Part shown: in pieces, positions 56,700-64,000 of the stretch
Layout of the letters: each line of letters opens with the position of its first letter
Numbering within the stretch: the stretch's first letter is position 1
Assembly: GCF_030814835.1 (NCBI RefSeq)
Contig: NZ_JAUSVS010000001.1
Location: 1,019,909 to 1,083,908 of the forward strand
Length of the DNA: 64,000 bases
Direction: 5' to 3'
DNA from: Caulobacter ginsengisoli
GTDB taxonomy: Bacteria; Pseudomonadota; Alphaproteobacteria; Caulobacterales; Caulobacteraceae
The notes under the pieces: generated by a model
The model's input: only the letters and a program-made list of their open reading frames with translations
Databases searched by the model: none
What the model was told of the DNA's origin: nothing
Made by a program: the position numbers and the translations under genes

Positions 56700-57710
56700 A
56701 TGGCGATCGAGGGCGCAGGGCTGGAGGTTGTGTCGCAGGCGGCGGGCTGGCTGCTGCGCGGCCTGGCGGGCCTGTTCCTGTCGCCCGGCTCCAACGCCTC
56801 GCTGTGGTCGCTGGCCACAGCCGGGTGCGTCGCCGCCCTGATCCTGCTGGCCCGCCGTCCACCGGGCAAGAAGCCGGTCAGGCTGAAGGTGCTGCTGCGG
56901 ACCCTCTTTCCCCGCTGGATTCTGCGCCACCGCTCCAGTCGCGCCGACCTGGCGCTGCTGGCCTTCAATGGCCTCATCTATGGCGCGATCTTCGGCGGGG
57001 CGACCCTGTCGGCGGCGGCCGTCGCGACAGTGGCTGGCGCAGGCCTGACCAGCCTGCTGGGCGCCCACGCCCCCGCCCTCCCCCCGCCGGTCGGCGTCGG
57101 CCTGCTGACCCTGGCCGTCTTCCTGGCCGCCGAGCTGGCCTACTGGGTGGATCACTGGCTCAAGCACCGCATTCCGGCCCTCTGGGCCTTCCACAAGGTC
57201 CATCACACCGCCGAGGTCCTGACCCCGGCCACCGCTTTTCGGGTGCACCCCGTCGACACCCTGGTCTTCGCCAACATCACCGCCCTCTTCATCGGCCTGA
57301 CCGAAGGCCTGGGCCGCTGGCTGCTGGGCCAGCCCATCGACCCGCTGGCGGTCGCGGGCCACAACCTGATCATCGTCGCCTTCGTCTTCGCCGTCGGCCA
57401 TCTGCAGCATTCGCATCTGTGGATCGCCTTCCCCGGCTGGTGGGGCCGCCTCTTCCTCAGCCCCGCTGCGCACCAGCTGCACCACTCCGCCGACCCCCGC
57501 CATTTCGGCAGCAACTTCGGCAGCTTCCTGGCCGTCTGGGACTGGATGTTCGGAACCCTGCGCGCGCCCACGGCCCAGCGCGAACGGCTGACCTTCGGGG
57601 TCGAGCCGCGCCGGCCCGAGCAGCACGGGCTGACCGGCGTGATGCTCACTCCCTTCGTCGAGGCGGCGCGGCTGGACGCCATCCCGCAGGGCGAACCCCG
57701 GCTGACCTAG
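56700..57710 (+). CDS. Sterol desaturase / fatty-acid hydroxylase-family membrane protein
   Basis: 336 residues with about five membrane helices. The di-iron histidine clusters are HWLKH (near 151), HKVHH (near 166), then HLQHSH and HQLHHSADPRHFGSN. Enzymes of this family use two iron atoms and oxygen to hydroxylate or desaturate lipids, carotenoids or sterols. It ends in a CTAG shared with the convergent LuxR-type regulator of a DesK/DesR-like pair, which hints at membrane-lipid control. Substrate unknown. Confidence 0.9.
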   Translation: MAIEGAGLEVVSQAAGWLLRGLAGLFLSPGSNASLWSLATAGCVAALILLARRPPGKKPVRLKVLLRTLFPRWILRHRSSRADLALLAFNGLIYGAIFGGATLSAAAVATVAGAGLTSLLGAHAPALPPPVGVGLLTLAVFLAAELAYWVDHWLKHRIPALWAFHKVHHTAEVLTPATAFRVHPVDTLVFANITALFIGLTEGLGRWLLGQPIDPLAVAGHNLIIVAFVFAVGHLQHSHLWIAFPGWWGRLFLSPAAHQLHHSADPRHFGSNFGSFLAVWDWMFGTLRAPTAQRERLTFGVEPRRPEQHGLTGVMLTPFVEAARLDAIPQGEPRLT

Positions 57711-58309
57711 ATCCAGCCCCGCTGCTCGGCGATACGGCAGGCCTCGACGCGGTTCCTGGCCCCGATCTTGGCCAGCAGTACCGTCATCAGGTTCTTGACG
57801 GTCCCTTCGCTCAGCCCCAGCGCCCCGGCGATCTCGGCGTTCGACTGGCCCTCGCGCACCAGGTGCAGCAGCACCCCGTCGCGTTCGCTCGGCGCCTCGC
57901 CCTCCTCCTCGAGTTCCAACAGCGCCCCGTCGATCTGCCGCCGTCCGGCCGCCACGGCGCGAATGCCGTCGGCCAGCCTCTCCGGCGGCGAGTCCTTGAG
58001 CAGGTAGCCGCCGATCCGGAGTCGCAGGGCTTCCTGCACATAACCCGCCCGCGCGAAGGTCGAGAGCAGCACCACCCGGCAGTCCGGGGCCAGGGTCCGC
58101 AGCCGCCGCGCCAGCTCCAGTCCGTTCATGCCGGGCATCTGGATGTCGGAGACCACGACATCGGGGCGCAACCTCGCCGCCGCTTCCAGAGCCAGGACCG
58201 GATCGGCATAGCCGCCGACCACCGCGAAATCGGCGTTGAGCCCCAGCAACGCCACCAGGGCGGCCAGCACCGTCTTCTGATCCTCGACGACCAGAATGCG
58301 GATGGTCAT
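57707..58309 (-). CDS. NarL/LuxR-family response regulator (DesR-like)
   Basis: 200 residues. Receiver domain: VVEDQKTVLAAL, phosphorylated aspartate in VVVSDIQMPG near residue 52, GGYLLKDSPPE. C-terminal LuxR helix-turn-helix: SNAEIAGALGLSEGTVKNLM and IGARNRVEACRIAEQRGW. ATGA overlap with the upstream histidine kinase fixes start and pairing. Likely a DesR-type regulator of membrane functions. Confidence 0.93.
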   Translation of the reverse strand: MTIRILVVEDQKTVLAALVALLGLNADFAVVGGYADPVLALEAAARLRPDVVVSDIQMPGMNGLELARRLRTLAPDCRVVLLSTFARAGYVQEALRLRIGGYLLKDSPPERLADGIRAVAAGRRQIDGALLELEEEGEAPSERDGVLLHLVREGQSNAEIAGALGLSEGTVKNLMTVLLAKIGARNRVEACRIAEQRGWI

Positions 58310-59394
58310 AGCGGCAGGCGCAGGATGACCCGCGTCCCCCGTTCGCGGCGGATTTCCAGGGCGCCCCCGATCTCCGCCGCCCGTTCGCGCATGCCGTCGG
58401 TCCCGAACCCTTCGTAGCGCGCCGACCCGCGTCCATCGTCGGCGACTTCCAGGACCAACTGGCCGGCCTCCGCCTGGACATGGATGCGGCAGGACTTCGC
58501 CCGCGCATGGCGCACGACGTTGGTGACCGCCTCGCCCATGATCAGGGCCAGGAAGCACTCCTGGCGTTCGGTCAGGCTGTCGGGCAGCTGGGCGTCAATG
58601 ACCGGCTCCACGCCGGAAAGGCGCAGCAGTTCCTCGGCCTGGCGCAGGTCCTCGACGAAGGCTCGGGCGCTATAGCCGCTGACCACCCGGCGCACGGTGG
58701 CCAGGGTGTCGCGCGCCGCCTCGCCGATCTCGGCCAGTCCCTGGTCGGCGGCGCCCGGCTGACGGCGGGCCAGGTCGGCCTTCAGGGAGATGACCACCAG
58801 CTTCTGGGCCAGCTGGTCGTGCAGGTCGTGGGCGATGCGGCGGCGTTCCGAGGCGCGGTGGATGGAGGCCAGTTCGGCCTCGCGCAGATGCAGACGCTCG
58901 GTGATCAGGGCGCTGCGGCGGGCCTGCAGATAGATAGCGGCGACCGCGACGATCACCAGGCTGTTCATGGCCAGATAGGTCTGGGGATACCCCGCCGCCC
59001 CGGCCCGCAGCAGGAAGACGGCCAGCACCGCGACGGCGCAGGCGACGCCATAGCGCAGCGGGAACAGATAGCAGGCCAGCGAGGCGGCGTAGCACAGGAA
59101 GACGCTGGCTCCCGGGTGAGCCCCCAGCAGCAGGGTTCCCAGCAGGGCGATGGCGGCGATCGGCGCGGCGGCCAGGCTGGGCGGGACCCAGTAGCTGGCG
59201 AAATACAGGGCCAGGAAGACGAGCGCCGCCAGGACCGAAGCGGCGATGCCGGCGGCGGAGGCGTGCGGCGCGCCCGTGAAATAGAAGAACAGGAACAGCA
59301 GGCTGGCGTAGATTTCCCAGTTCTGCGCATGCCGGCGCGGCAGCAGCGACCAGCGCCGCCGCCGCGCTATTCGACCCTGTTCCAAGGGCGTCAT
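58306..59394 (-). CDS. Membrane sensor histidine kinase, HisKA_3 (DesK/NarX-like)
   Basis: 362 residues. Four to six N-terminal membrane helices with no large periplasmic domain, as in the DesK membrane-fluidity sensor. The dimerisation/phosphorylation motif is ERRRIAHDLHDQLAQKLVVI. The ATP-binding domain has GEAVTNVVRHARA, LEVADDGRG and GFGTDGMRERAAEIGG. It follows a small secreted gene with no gap (stop TAG directly before ATG) and overlaps the response regulator. Signal unknown, membrane state is a reasonable guess. Confidence 0.92.
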   Translation of the reverse strand: MTPLEQGRIARRRRWSLLPRRHAQNWEIYASLLFLFFYFTGAPHASAAGIAASVLAALVFLALYFASYWVPPSLAAAPIAAIALLGTLLLGAHPGASVFLCYAASLACYLFPLRYGVACAVAVLAVFLLRAGAAGYPQTYLAMNSLVIVAVAAIYLQARRSALITERLHLREAELASIHRASERRRIAHDLHDQLAQKLVVISLKADLARRQPGAADQGLAEIGEAARDTLATVRRVVSGYSARAFVEDLRQAEELLRLSGVEPVIDAQLPDSLTERQECFLALIMGEAVTNVVRHARAKSCRIHVQAEAGQLVLEVADDGRGSARYEGFGTDGMRERAAEIGGALEIRRERGTRVILRLPL

Positions 59395-59844
59395 CTATTT
59401 CAGCCGAATTCGCACCGGCGAAGCATAGCCGCTGAACCGGCTTTCGATGACAGCCGATGAAGCGGCCAGATCCAGGATCGCCTCGCACATCCCGCTGGCG
59501 GCCCGCCCCAGCTCGGCGCCGCCGCCCGCGAACGGGTTGGCCGCCTGTCGCGCCATCGCGTCCGCCTGGGTCAGGAACCGGCCCAGTCTCTCGTGATAGG
59601 CGGCCACCTCGGGACCGGCATAGGACCGGCCATTCGCCCGGATCGCCTGGGCGCTGACGACGATGACCTCGCCCTTGCCCGAAAAGGTCAGGCCCTCCGC
59701 CGCCCGGGTGACGTCGTAGGGCAGGTCGACGTCCTGGATGCGGCCGCACTGGGCCGGATCGAATCCTCGCGCCTGGGCCAGAGACGCCATCGGGGGCGCG
59801 GCCAGGGTGGTCAGCAGGGTCAGGGCTATCAGGGTGCGCCGCAT
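59395..59844 (-). CDS. Hypothetical secreted protein leading the DesKR-like operon
   Basis: 149 residues. Signal peptide (IALTLLTTLAAPPMASLAQA), then a mature domain of about 120 residues with two cysteines (PAQCGRIQDVD and SGMCEAILDLA) and the segment LTFSGKGEVIVVSAQAIRAN. I cannot name the family. Its stop abuts the kinase ATG, so it may act as a periplasmic accessory to the sensor. Confidence 0.75.
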   Translation of the reverse strand: MRRTLIALTLLTTLAAPPMASLAQARGFDPAQCGRIQDVDLPYDVTRAAEGLTFSGKGEVIVVSAQAIRANGRSYAGPEVAAYHERLGRFLTQADAMARQAANPFAGGGAELGRAASGMCEAILDLAASSAVIESRFSGYASPVRIRLK

Positions 59845-60095
59845 GGTCGGCCTCCGGATGTTGCGCTGGGTCCTTCCCAGCGAGGTGCAGGTTGCCGGCC
59901 GTCACCGGGGCCCGGAAGTGAAGATGGTCATGTCCCGCCCTTGCCGTTTCACCGCCGCCTGGGTAGGTTTTCGCATGGCCGACAGGGTGGCCACCCGTCC
60001 GCGGAAAGGGCTCAGCCCGCCTTGCCGATCGCCTACGGTCCCATGACCTTTCCTGCCCGTCAGCGGACGCCGGGCCGCAGAGGAAAGGTGTTGCC

Positions 60096-61514
60096 ATGAA
60101 CTCATCCCAGGACGCCCCGCGCCCGCTCCCCGGCCGCGCCTCGCAGGAATTCCTGCGCAAGGAAGCCAAGCGCCGCGCCAGGGCCTCGGGCCTGGGCCTT
60201 GCCAGGGCTCAGCGCGACCTCGCCGCCGAGTATGGCGCGCAGAGCTGGGCCGAGCTGATGCGGCGCATCGCCCAGAGGCGCGAAGAGGACGGCCCGCCGG
60301 GACCACTCTCGCCCCTGGCCTTGGCCGCCAGGATCGGGGCGGCGGACGAGGTCCGCCGGCTGCTGGCCCAGGGGGCGGCGCCCAACGGAGAGACGGGCGA
60401 CCTGGGGACGCCGCTCTGGCACGCCTGCGCCGGCGAGGCCGCCGATGACCGCCGCCTGGAGACCGCCCGGCTGCTGTTGGAAGCCGGCGCCGATCCCAAG
60501 CGCGACACCGCCGGGGCCCCATCGCTGCATGCCGCCGCGACCCGTGGCCCGGCGGCCCTGGTCGAACTGCTGATCCGTCACGGCGCCCTGGAATGGCAGC
60601 CTGACCACCGAGGCCGCTCGCCCCTCGCGGCCGCCCGGCGAGGCTCGGGACCCGACCGGTCGGCCATCGTCACCCTGCTGGACCGGCCGGTGGTCCAGGA
60701 CAGGACCTTTCGCAAGGCCATCGCGGCGATCCATGCCGGCGATATCGCCAGGCTGGGCGCGCTGCTCGACGCCGAGCCCTGGCTGCTGCGAGAGCGGATC
60801 GTCGAGCCGGACTGCTACCGCCAGGCCGCCCGCCAGCAGTATTTCCTCGACCCCAAGCTCTTCTGGTTCATCGCCAACAACCCCCGGCTGGCGCCAGCCC
60901 TGCCGGCCAACATCGTCGAGATCGCCCAGGCGATGATCGCCCGCGGCGTCGACAAGAGCGACCTGACCTACGCTCTGGAGCTGGTCATGACCGGCGCCTC
61001 GGTCCGCGAACAGGGCCAGCAGCTGCCGCTGATGCGGGTGTTGCTGGAAGCCGGCGCCGAGCCCTCGGCCAGCGGCGTGGACATGAGCCTGGCCCACGGT
61101 GAACTCGAGGCCGTGGGCGCCCTGGTCGCCGCCGGCGCGCCCCTGACCGCCTCCATCGCCGCCGCGACGGGACAGGCCGAGGCGTTGAAGACCCTGCTGT
61201 CCAAAGCCTCGGCGGCGGACCTTCAGATGGCCCTCGCCCTGGCGGTCATCAACGGCCAGACGGACGCGGCGCGGACAGCCCTCGAGGCCGGCGCCGACCC
61301 CAACCGGTTCATGCCGGTTCACGCCCACAGCCTGCCGCTCCATCAGGCCGCCCTGAGCGAGAACATCGACCTGCTCGCCCTGCTGGTCGCGTACGGCGCG
61401 CGGACCGACATCCCCGACAAGCTGTGGAGCGGCACGCCGCTGGACTGGGCCGTTCATGAGAACCGGCCGGTGGCGCGGGCTTGGCTGGAGGCGCTGGGTT
61501 CGAAGGAAGCCTGA
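60096..61514 (+). CDS. Ankyrin-repeat protein
   Basis: 472 residues, no signal or membrane segment. After a basic N-terminal helical part (FLRKEAKRRARASGLGLARA) come repeats with the ankyrin consensus: SPLALAARIGAADEVRRLL, ARLLLEAGADPKRDTAGAPS, LHAAATRGPAALVELLIRHG and, near the end, LPLHQAALSENIDLLALLV. The centre (about 200-300) is degenerate. Protein-interaction role likely, partner unknown. Preceded by 251 bases without a gene, which should hold its promoter and that of the divergent operon. Confidence 0.9.
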   Translation: MNSSQDAPRPLPGRASQEFLRKEAKRRARASGLGLARAQRDLAAEYGAQSWAELMRRIAQRREEDGPPGPLSPLALAARIGAADEVRRLLAQGAAPNGETGDLGTPLWHACAGEAADDRRLETARLLLEAGADPKRDTAGAPSLHAAATRGPAALVELLIRHGALEWQPDHRGRSPLAAARRGSGPDRSAIVTLLDRPVVQDRTFRKAIAAIHAGDIARLGALLDAEPWLLRERIVEPDCYRQAARQQYFLDPKLFWFIANNPRLAPALPANIVEIAQAMIARGVDKSDLTYALELVMTGASVREQGQQLPLMRVLLEAGAEPSASGVDMSLAHGELEAVGALVAAGAPLTASIAAATGQAEALKTLLSKASAADLQMALALAVINGQTDAARTALEAGADPNRFMPVHAHSLPLHQAALSENIDLLALLVAYGARTDIPDKLWSGTPLDWAVHENRPVARAWLEALGSKEA

Positions 61515-61604
61515 TCCCGCCGCCCCGCAAAAACCATCCGCTTGTTGCACCCCTGAAATTCCCGGGCCATGTCGAGGCTGCAATGGGGAGGCATGGAGCT
61601 GGTC

Positions 61605-62360
61605 ATGGAGACTGCCAACACCCCGCCGTCGGAAGTGGGCGCCCGCATCCTGATGGTCGATGACGACCGCGGGATCCGCGATGTCGTGTCCGAATTCCTC
61701 ACCCGTCATGGCTACCAGGTCGAGACCGCCGGCGACGGCAAGGGCATGGAGGCGGCGCTGGCCCGGGGGCCGGTCGACCTGATCGTGCTGGACGTGATGA
61801 TGCCGGGCGAGGATGGCCTGTCGATCTGCCGGCGGCTGTCTGGCACGGCCAATGCCCCCTCGATCATCATGCTCTCGGCCATGGGCGAGGAGACAGACCG
61901 CATCGTGGGGCTGGAGCTGGGGGCCGACGACTATCTGCCCAAGCCCTGCAATCCGCGCGAGCTGCTGGCCCGGGTGCGGGCGGTGCTGCGGCGGCGGCGC
62001 GAGCCGGCCGGGACCGGCGAGGAGGGCGTGGGCGCGGCCTGCCTGTTCGCCGGCTGGCGGCTGGACCTGGTGCGGCGCGAGCTGCGCTCGCCGCAGGGCG
62101 TGGTGGTCAACCTGTCGGGCGGGGAGTTCTCGCTGCTGCGGGCCTTCGTCGACCATCCCCAGCGGGTGCTGACCCGCGACCAGCTGCTGGACTTCGCCCG
62201 GGGCCGGGACAGCGACGCCTACGACCGCGCCATTGACGTGCAGATCAGCCGGCTGCGCAAGAAGCTGGACGATGGAGCCGCTGGGGGCGGCAGCGGCGAA
62301 CTGATCCGCACCATCCGCAGCGAAGGCTACATGTTCACCGCCAAGGTGGCCCGCGGGTGA
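61605..62360 (+). CDS. OmpR-family response regulator
   Basis: 251 residues. Receiver: ILMVDDDRGIRDV, phosphorylated Asp in LIVLDVMMPGEDG near residue 53, DYLPKPCNPREL. C-terminal winged helix: LSGGEFSLLRAFVDHPQRVL, DVQISRLRKKLDD and IRTIRSEGYMF. The start METANTPP has GGAG six bases upstream; two earlier ATGs are possible but are worse placed. Overlaps the kinase gene by GTGA. Confidence 0.93.
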   Translation: METANTPPSEVGARILMVDDDRGIRDVVSEFLTRHGYQVETAGDGKGMEAALARGPVDLIVLDVMMPGEDGLSICRRLSGTANAPSIIMLSAMGEETDRIVGLELGADDYLPKPCNPRELLARVRAVLRRRREPAGTGEEGVGAACLFAGWRLDLVRRELRSPQGVVVNLSGGEFSLLRAFVDHPQRVLTRDQLLDFARGRDSDAYDRAIDVQISRLRKKLDDGAAGGGSGELIRTIRSEGYMFTAKVARG

Positions 62361-63868
62361 GCCGCCTCACCGGCCGCGGCATTCCCCTGTTCGTCCAGGT
62401 GCTGGCCCTGGTGGCCTTCACCATGGTCGCCGCCCACGCCGTCTCGATCGGGGTGCTGCTCAGCCTGCAGCCGCCGGGGCCGGAAGTGTACCGCCTGGCC
62501 TCGGTGACCGGCGCCCTGCGCTCGCCAGGCCTGCACCCGATGGGCGAGGCCCGTCCGCTGCTGGTCCGGCTGAAGGATCAGCCGCCGAAGGACTATGACG
62601 ACGGTCGACCCGGCCGCTGGCGAAACGACTTCCGCGCCGCCGTCGCCCAGGCGCTCTCCGTTCCCGCCGAGGACGTGGTGGTGGTCACCCGGCCTCCGCC
62701 CCGCATGGTCATGCGGCTGATGTCGCATGGCAGCACGCGGCGGGTGGAGACCCAGGTCTTTCGGGTCGGACCCCAGCCCGACGATTTCCGGGTGATGCGC
62801 AGGGCTGTGCCGCCGCCAGGCGCCGATCAACCCGGCCCGCCACCGCCGTTCGGGCCGCCAGGCGGCATGGCTGGCCCGGCCGCGGGGATAGTGCTGGGGG
62901 TCGGCCCGCAGCTGCGGAACTTCGACGACCGCATCATCTTCGCCCCCTTCCAGATCGCGGTGCGGCAGTCGGACGGCCGCTGGCTGACCGCCGAGCCCAA
63001 GCCGGAATTCCGGTGGGACAGCTGGGAGGGCCACATCCTGGCGACCCTGGGCCTGTCGATCCTGGCCACCGCGCCGCTGGCCTGGCTGTTCGCCCGGCGG
63101 CTGGCGGGGCCGATCACCGCCTTCGCCGACGCCGCCGACCGGCTGGGCCGCGATCCTAATGCCGCGCCCCTGACCATCGACGGCAGCCGCGAGGTCACCG
63201 CCGCCGCCACCGCCTTCAACCGCATGCAGGAGCGATTGCGGCGCTATGTCGAGGATCGCACCGCCATGGTCGGAGCCATCGCCCATGACCTGCGCACGCC
63301 CCTGACCCGCCTGCGCTTCCGTATCGAGGCGGCGCCGGACGATCTGCGGCCCAAGCTGGAGTCCGACGTCGACCAGATGGAGGCGATGATCGCCGCCACC
63401 ATGAGTTTCGTCGCCGACGCCACCAAGGCCCGCGAACGCACCCCGCTGGAGCTCTCCTCGCTGGTCGAGAGCGTCATGGACGACCTGGCCGAGACCGGCG
63501 CGGACGCCACCGTCGAACGCGCCGACAAGCTGGTGCTCAACGGCGATCCGGTGGCGCTGCGCCGGCTGGTCGCCAACCTGGCCGAGAACGCCCTGAACTA
63601 CGGCCAGCGGGCCCGGGCCCGGGTGTTCGCCGAAGGCGGGGCGGCGATCATCGAGATCGACGACGACGGCCCGGGCGTTCCGGTCGCCGAACTGGAGCGG
63701 GTGTTCGACCCCTTCTACCGCGGCGAGCCCTCCCGCAACCGCGAGACCGGCGGCATCGGCCTGGGCCTGGCCGTGGTGCGCTCGGTGGCCCGGGCGCATG
63801 GGGGGGATGTCACGCTGCACAACCGGGATGGCGGTGGACTGACGGCGCGGGTGAGTCTGCCGTTGTAG
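62357..63868 (+). CDS. Transmembrane sensor histidine kinase (HAMP-HisKA-HATPase)
   Basis: 503 residues, start at GTG. First membrane helix near residues 12-35; a periplasmic domain of about 190 residues that holds a Pro/Gly/Met-rich stretch (PPPFGPPGG); second helix near 230-250; HAMP; phosphorylated histidine in MVGAIAHDLRTPLTRLRFRI; then NLAENALNYG, DDGPGVPVAELERVFDPFYR and GGIGLGLAVVRSVARAHGG. EnvZ-like layout. Partner is the overlapping OmpR-type regulator. Signal unknown. Confidence 0.93.
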   Translation: MSRLTGRGIPLFVQVLALVAFTMVAAHAVSIGVLLSLQPPGPEVYRLASVTGALRSPGLHPMGEARPLLVRLKDQPPKDYDDGRPGRWRNDFRAAVAQALSVPAEDVVVVTRPPPRMVMRLMSHGSTRRVETQVFRVGPQPDDFRVMRRAVPPPGADQPGPPPPFGPPGGMAGPAAGIVLGVGPQLRNFDDRIIFAPFQIAVRQSDGRWLTAEPKPEFRWDSWEGHILATLGLSILATAPLAWLFARRLAGPITAFADAADRLGRDPNAAPLTIDGSREVTAAATAFNRMQERLRRYVEDRTAMVGAIAHDLRTPLTRLRFRIEAAPDDLRPKLESDVDQMEAMIAATMSFVADATKARERTPLELSSLVESVMDDLAETGADATVERADKLVLNGDPVALRRLVANLAENALNYGQRARARVFAEGGAAIIEIDDDGPGVPVAELERVFDPFYRGEPSRNRETGGIGLGLAVVRSVARAHGGDVTLHNRDGGGLTARVSLPL

Positions 63869-63918
63869 GGCGAGCTTGCTGGTCGCAACTCTCCTCCTCG
63901 CTTGCTGTTTGGACCGGA

Positions 63919-63954
63919 GACATCCGTGACAAGCGTTCGGGGACATCCGTGACA
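63919..63954 (+). repeat. Direct repeat GACATCCGTGACA, two copies
   Basis: The 13-mer occurs at 63919-63931 and 63942-63954, 23 bases apart (about two helical turns). It lies just upstream of a probable transposase start and is likely a transposase- or promoter-related site at the end of an insertion sequence. Confidence 0.55.
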
Positions 63955-63983
63955 GTTTTCCGGCCTTCGGAAGGAGGCTGGGG

Positions 63984-64000
63984 ATGCCGTTCACGGGAGT
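63984..64000 (+). CDS. Probable start of an IS481-family transposase, cut by window end
   Basis: Only 17 bases are visible: ATG with AAGGAGG seven bases upstream, reading MPFTG and one partial codon. The upstream repeats and this opening are as I recall for IS481-type elements in alphaproteobacteria. With so little sequence the call is tentative. Confidence 0.4.

Overview
The window is high-GC, gene-dense DNA on both strands and reads as a conserved chromosomal stretch of an alphaproteobacterium of the Caulobacteraceae (Caulobacter or Phenylobacterium type). The best evidence is the clpX / cicA / clpP arrangement around 39.7-43.0 kb, with cicA (the HAD-family growth and morphology gene described in Caulobacter crescentus) inverted between the two Clp genes. 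An rpoZ-spoT pair, a Caulobacter-length flagellin, HWE-type histidine kinase and many TonB-like domains agree with this. I see no prophage, CRISPR array, integrase or conjugation genes. The only sign of a mobile element is a probable IS481-type end in the last 100 bases.

Layout. 0-5 kb: spoT (cut by the window start) and rpoZ, a TonB-like secreted protein, folK, and an overlapping NYN nuclease-like / family-5 uracil-DNA glycosylase pair. 5-9 kb: a palindromic repeat element, a thiolase with an operator-like palindrome upstream, two small secreted proteins, a parS-like site, and dapA-smpB. 9-19 kb: a soluble lytic transglycosylase, an S41-like secreted hydrolase, an AraC regulator divergent from a methyltransferase, a cupin and HWE kinase, then SDR + aldo/keto reductase divergent from a LysR regulator with a LysR box between them. 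20-24.3 kb: cyanide-insensitive-type cytochrome bd oxidase (cydA, cydB, and a 39-residue DUF2474 subunit), a single-domain response regulator, and a ribbon-helix-helix protein next to an SPFH membrane protein, with strong palindromes at both starts.

24.4-34 kb: MGT-type glycosyltransferase convergent with a CFA-synthase-like methyltransferase / DUF1295 operon, a lipoprotein, a beta-lactamase-fold hydrolase, tRNA-Val(UAC), a DUF1036 protein, HU, and lon with a candidate heat-shock promoter. 34-40 kb: an operon of malonyl-CoA-synthase-like ligase, atypical SDR and HCCA-isomerase-like protein, a Crp-type regulator divergent from a TauD-type dioxygenase, and an enoyl-CoA hydratase. 40-43 kb: the Clp/cicA locus. 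43-47 kb: a TetR-led operon of a periplasmic binding protein, a permease-ATPase fusion (BtuC+BtuD type) and an RNA 2',3'-cyclic phosphodiesterase. 47-54.5 kb: two RNA methyltransferases, a GFA protein, hrpB, an amino-acid permease and an alpha/beta hydrolase. 54.6-64 kb: a glyoxalase-II-like hydrolase, an orphan flagellin, a sterol-desaturase-family protein facing a DesK/DesR-like two-component system, an ankyrin protein, and an OmpR-type two-component system.

The items most worth a second look are: the single-chain BtuC-BtuD fusion that lacks the first part of its ATPase domain; a parS-like 16-mer beside smpB; the ribbon-helix-helix gene whose ribosome-binding site and start codon sit inside a perfect palindrome; a probable CTG start for spoT overlapping the rpoZ stop; an SDR that has lost both catalytic Ser and Tyr; a cluster of GATGGG hexamers upstream of cicA; and five convergent gene pairs that share a CTAG stop overlap. 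No wholly new multi-gene system can be proved from the sequence alone.
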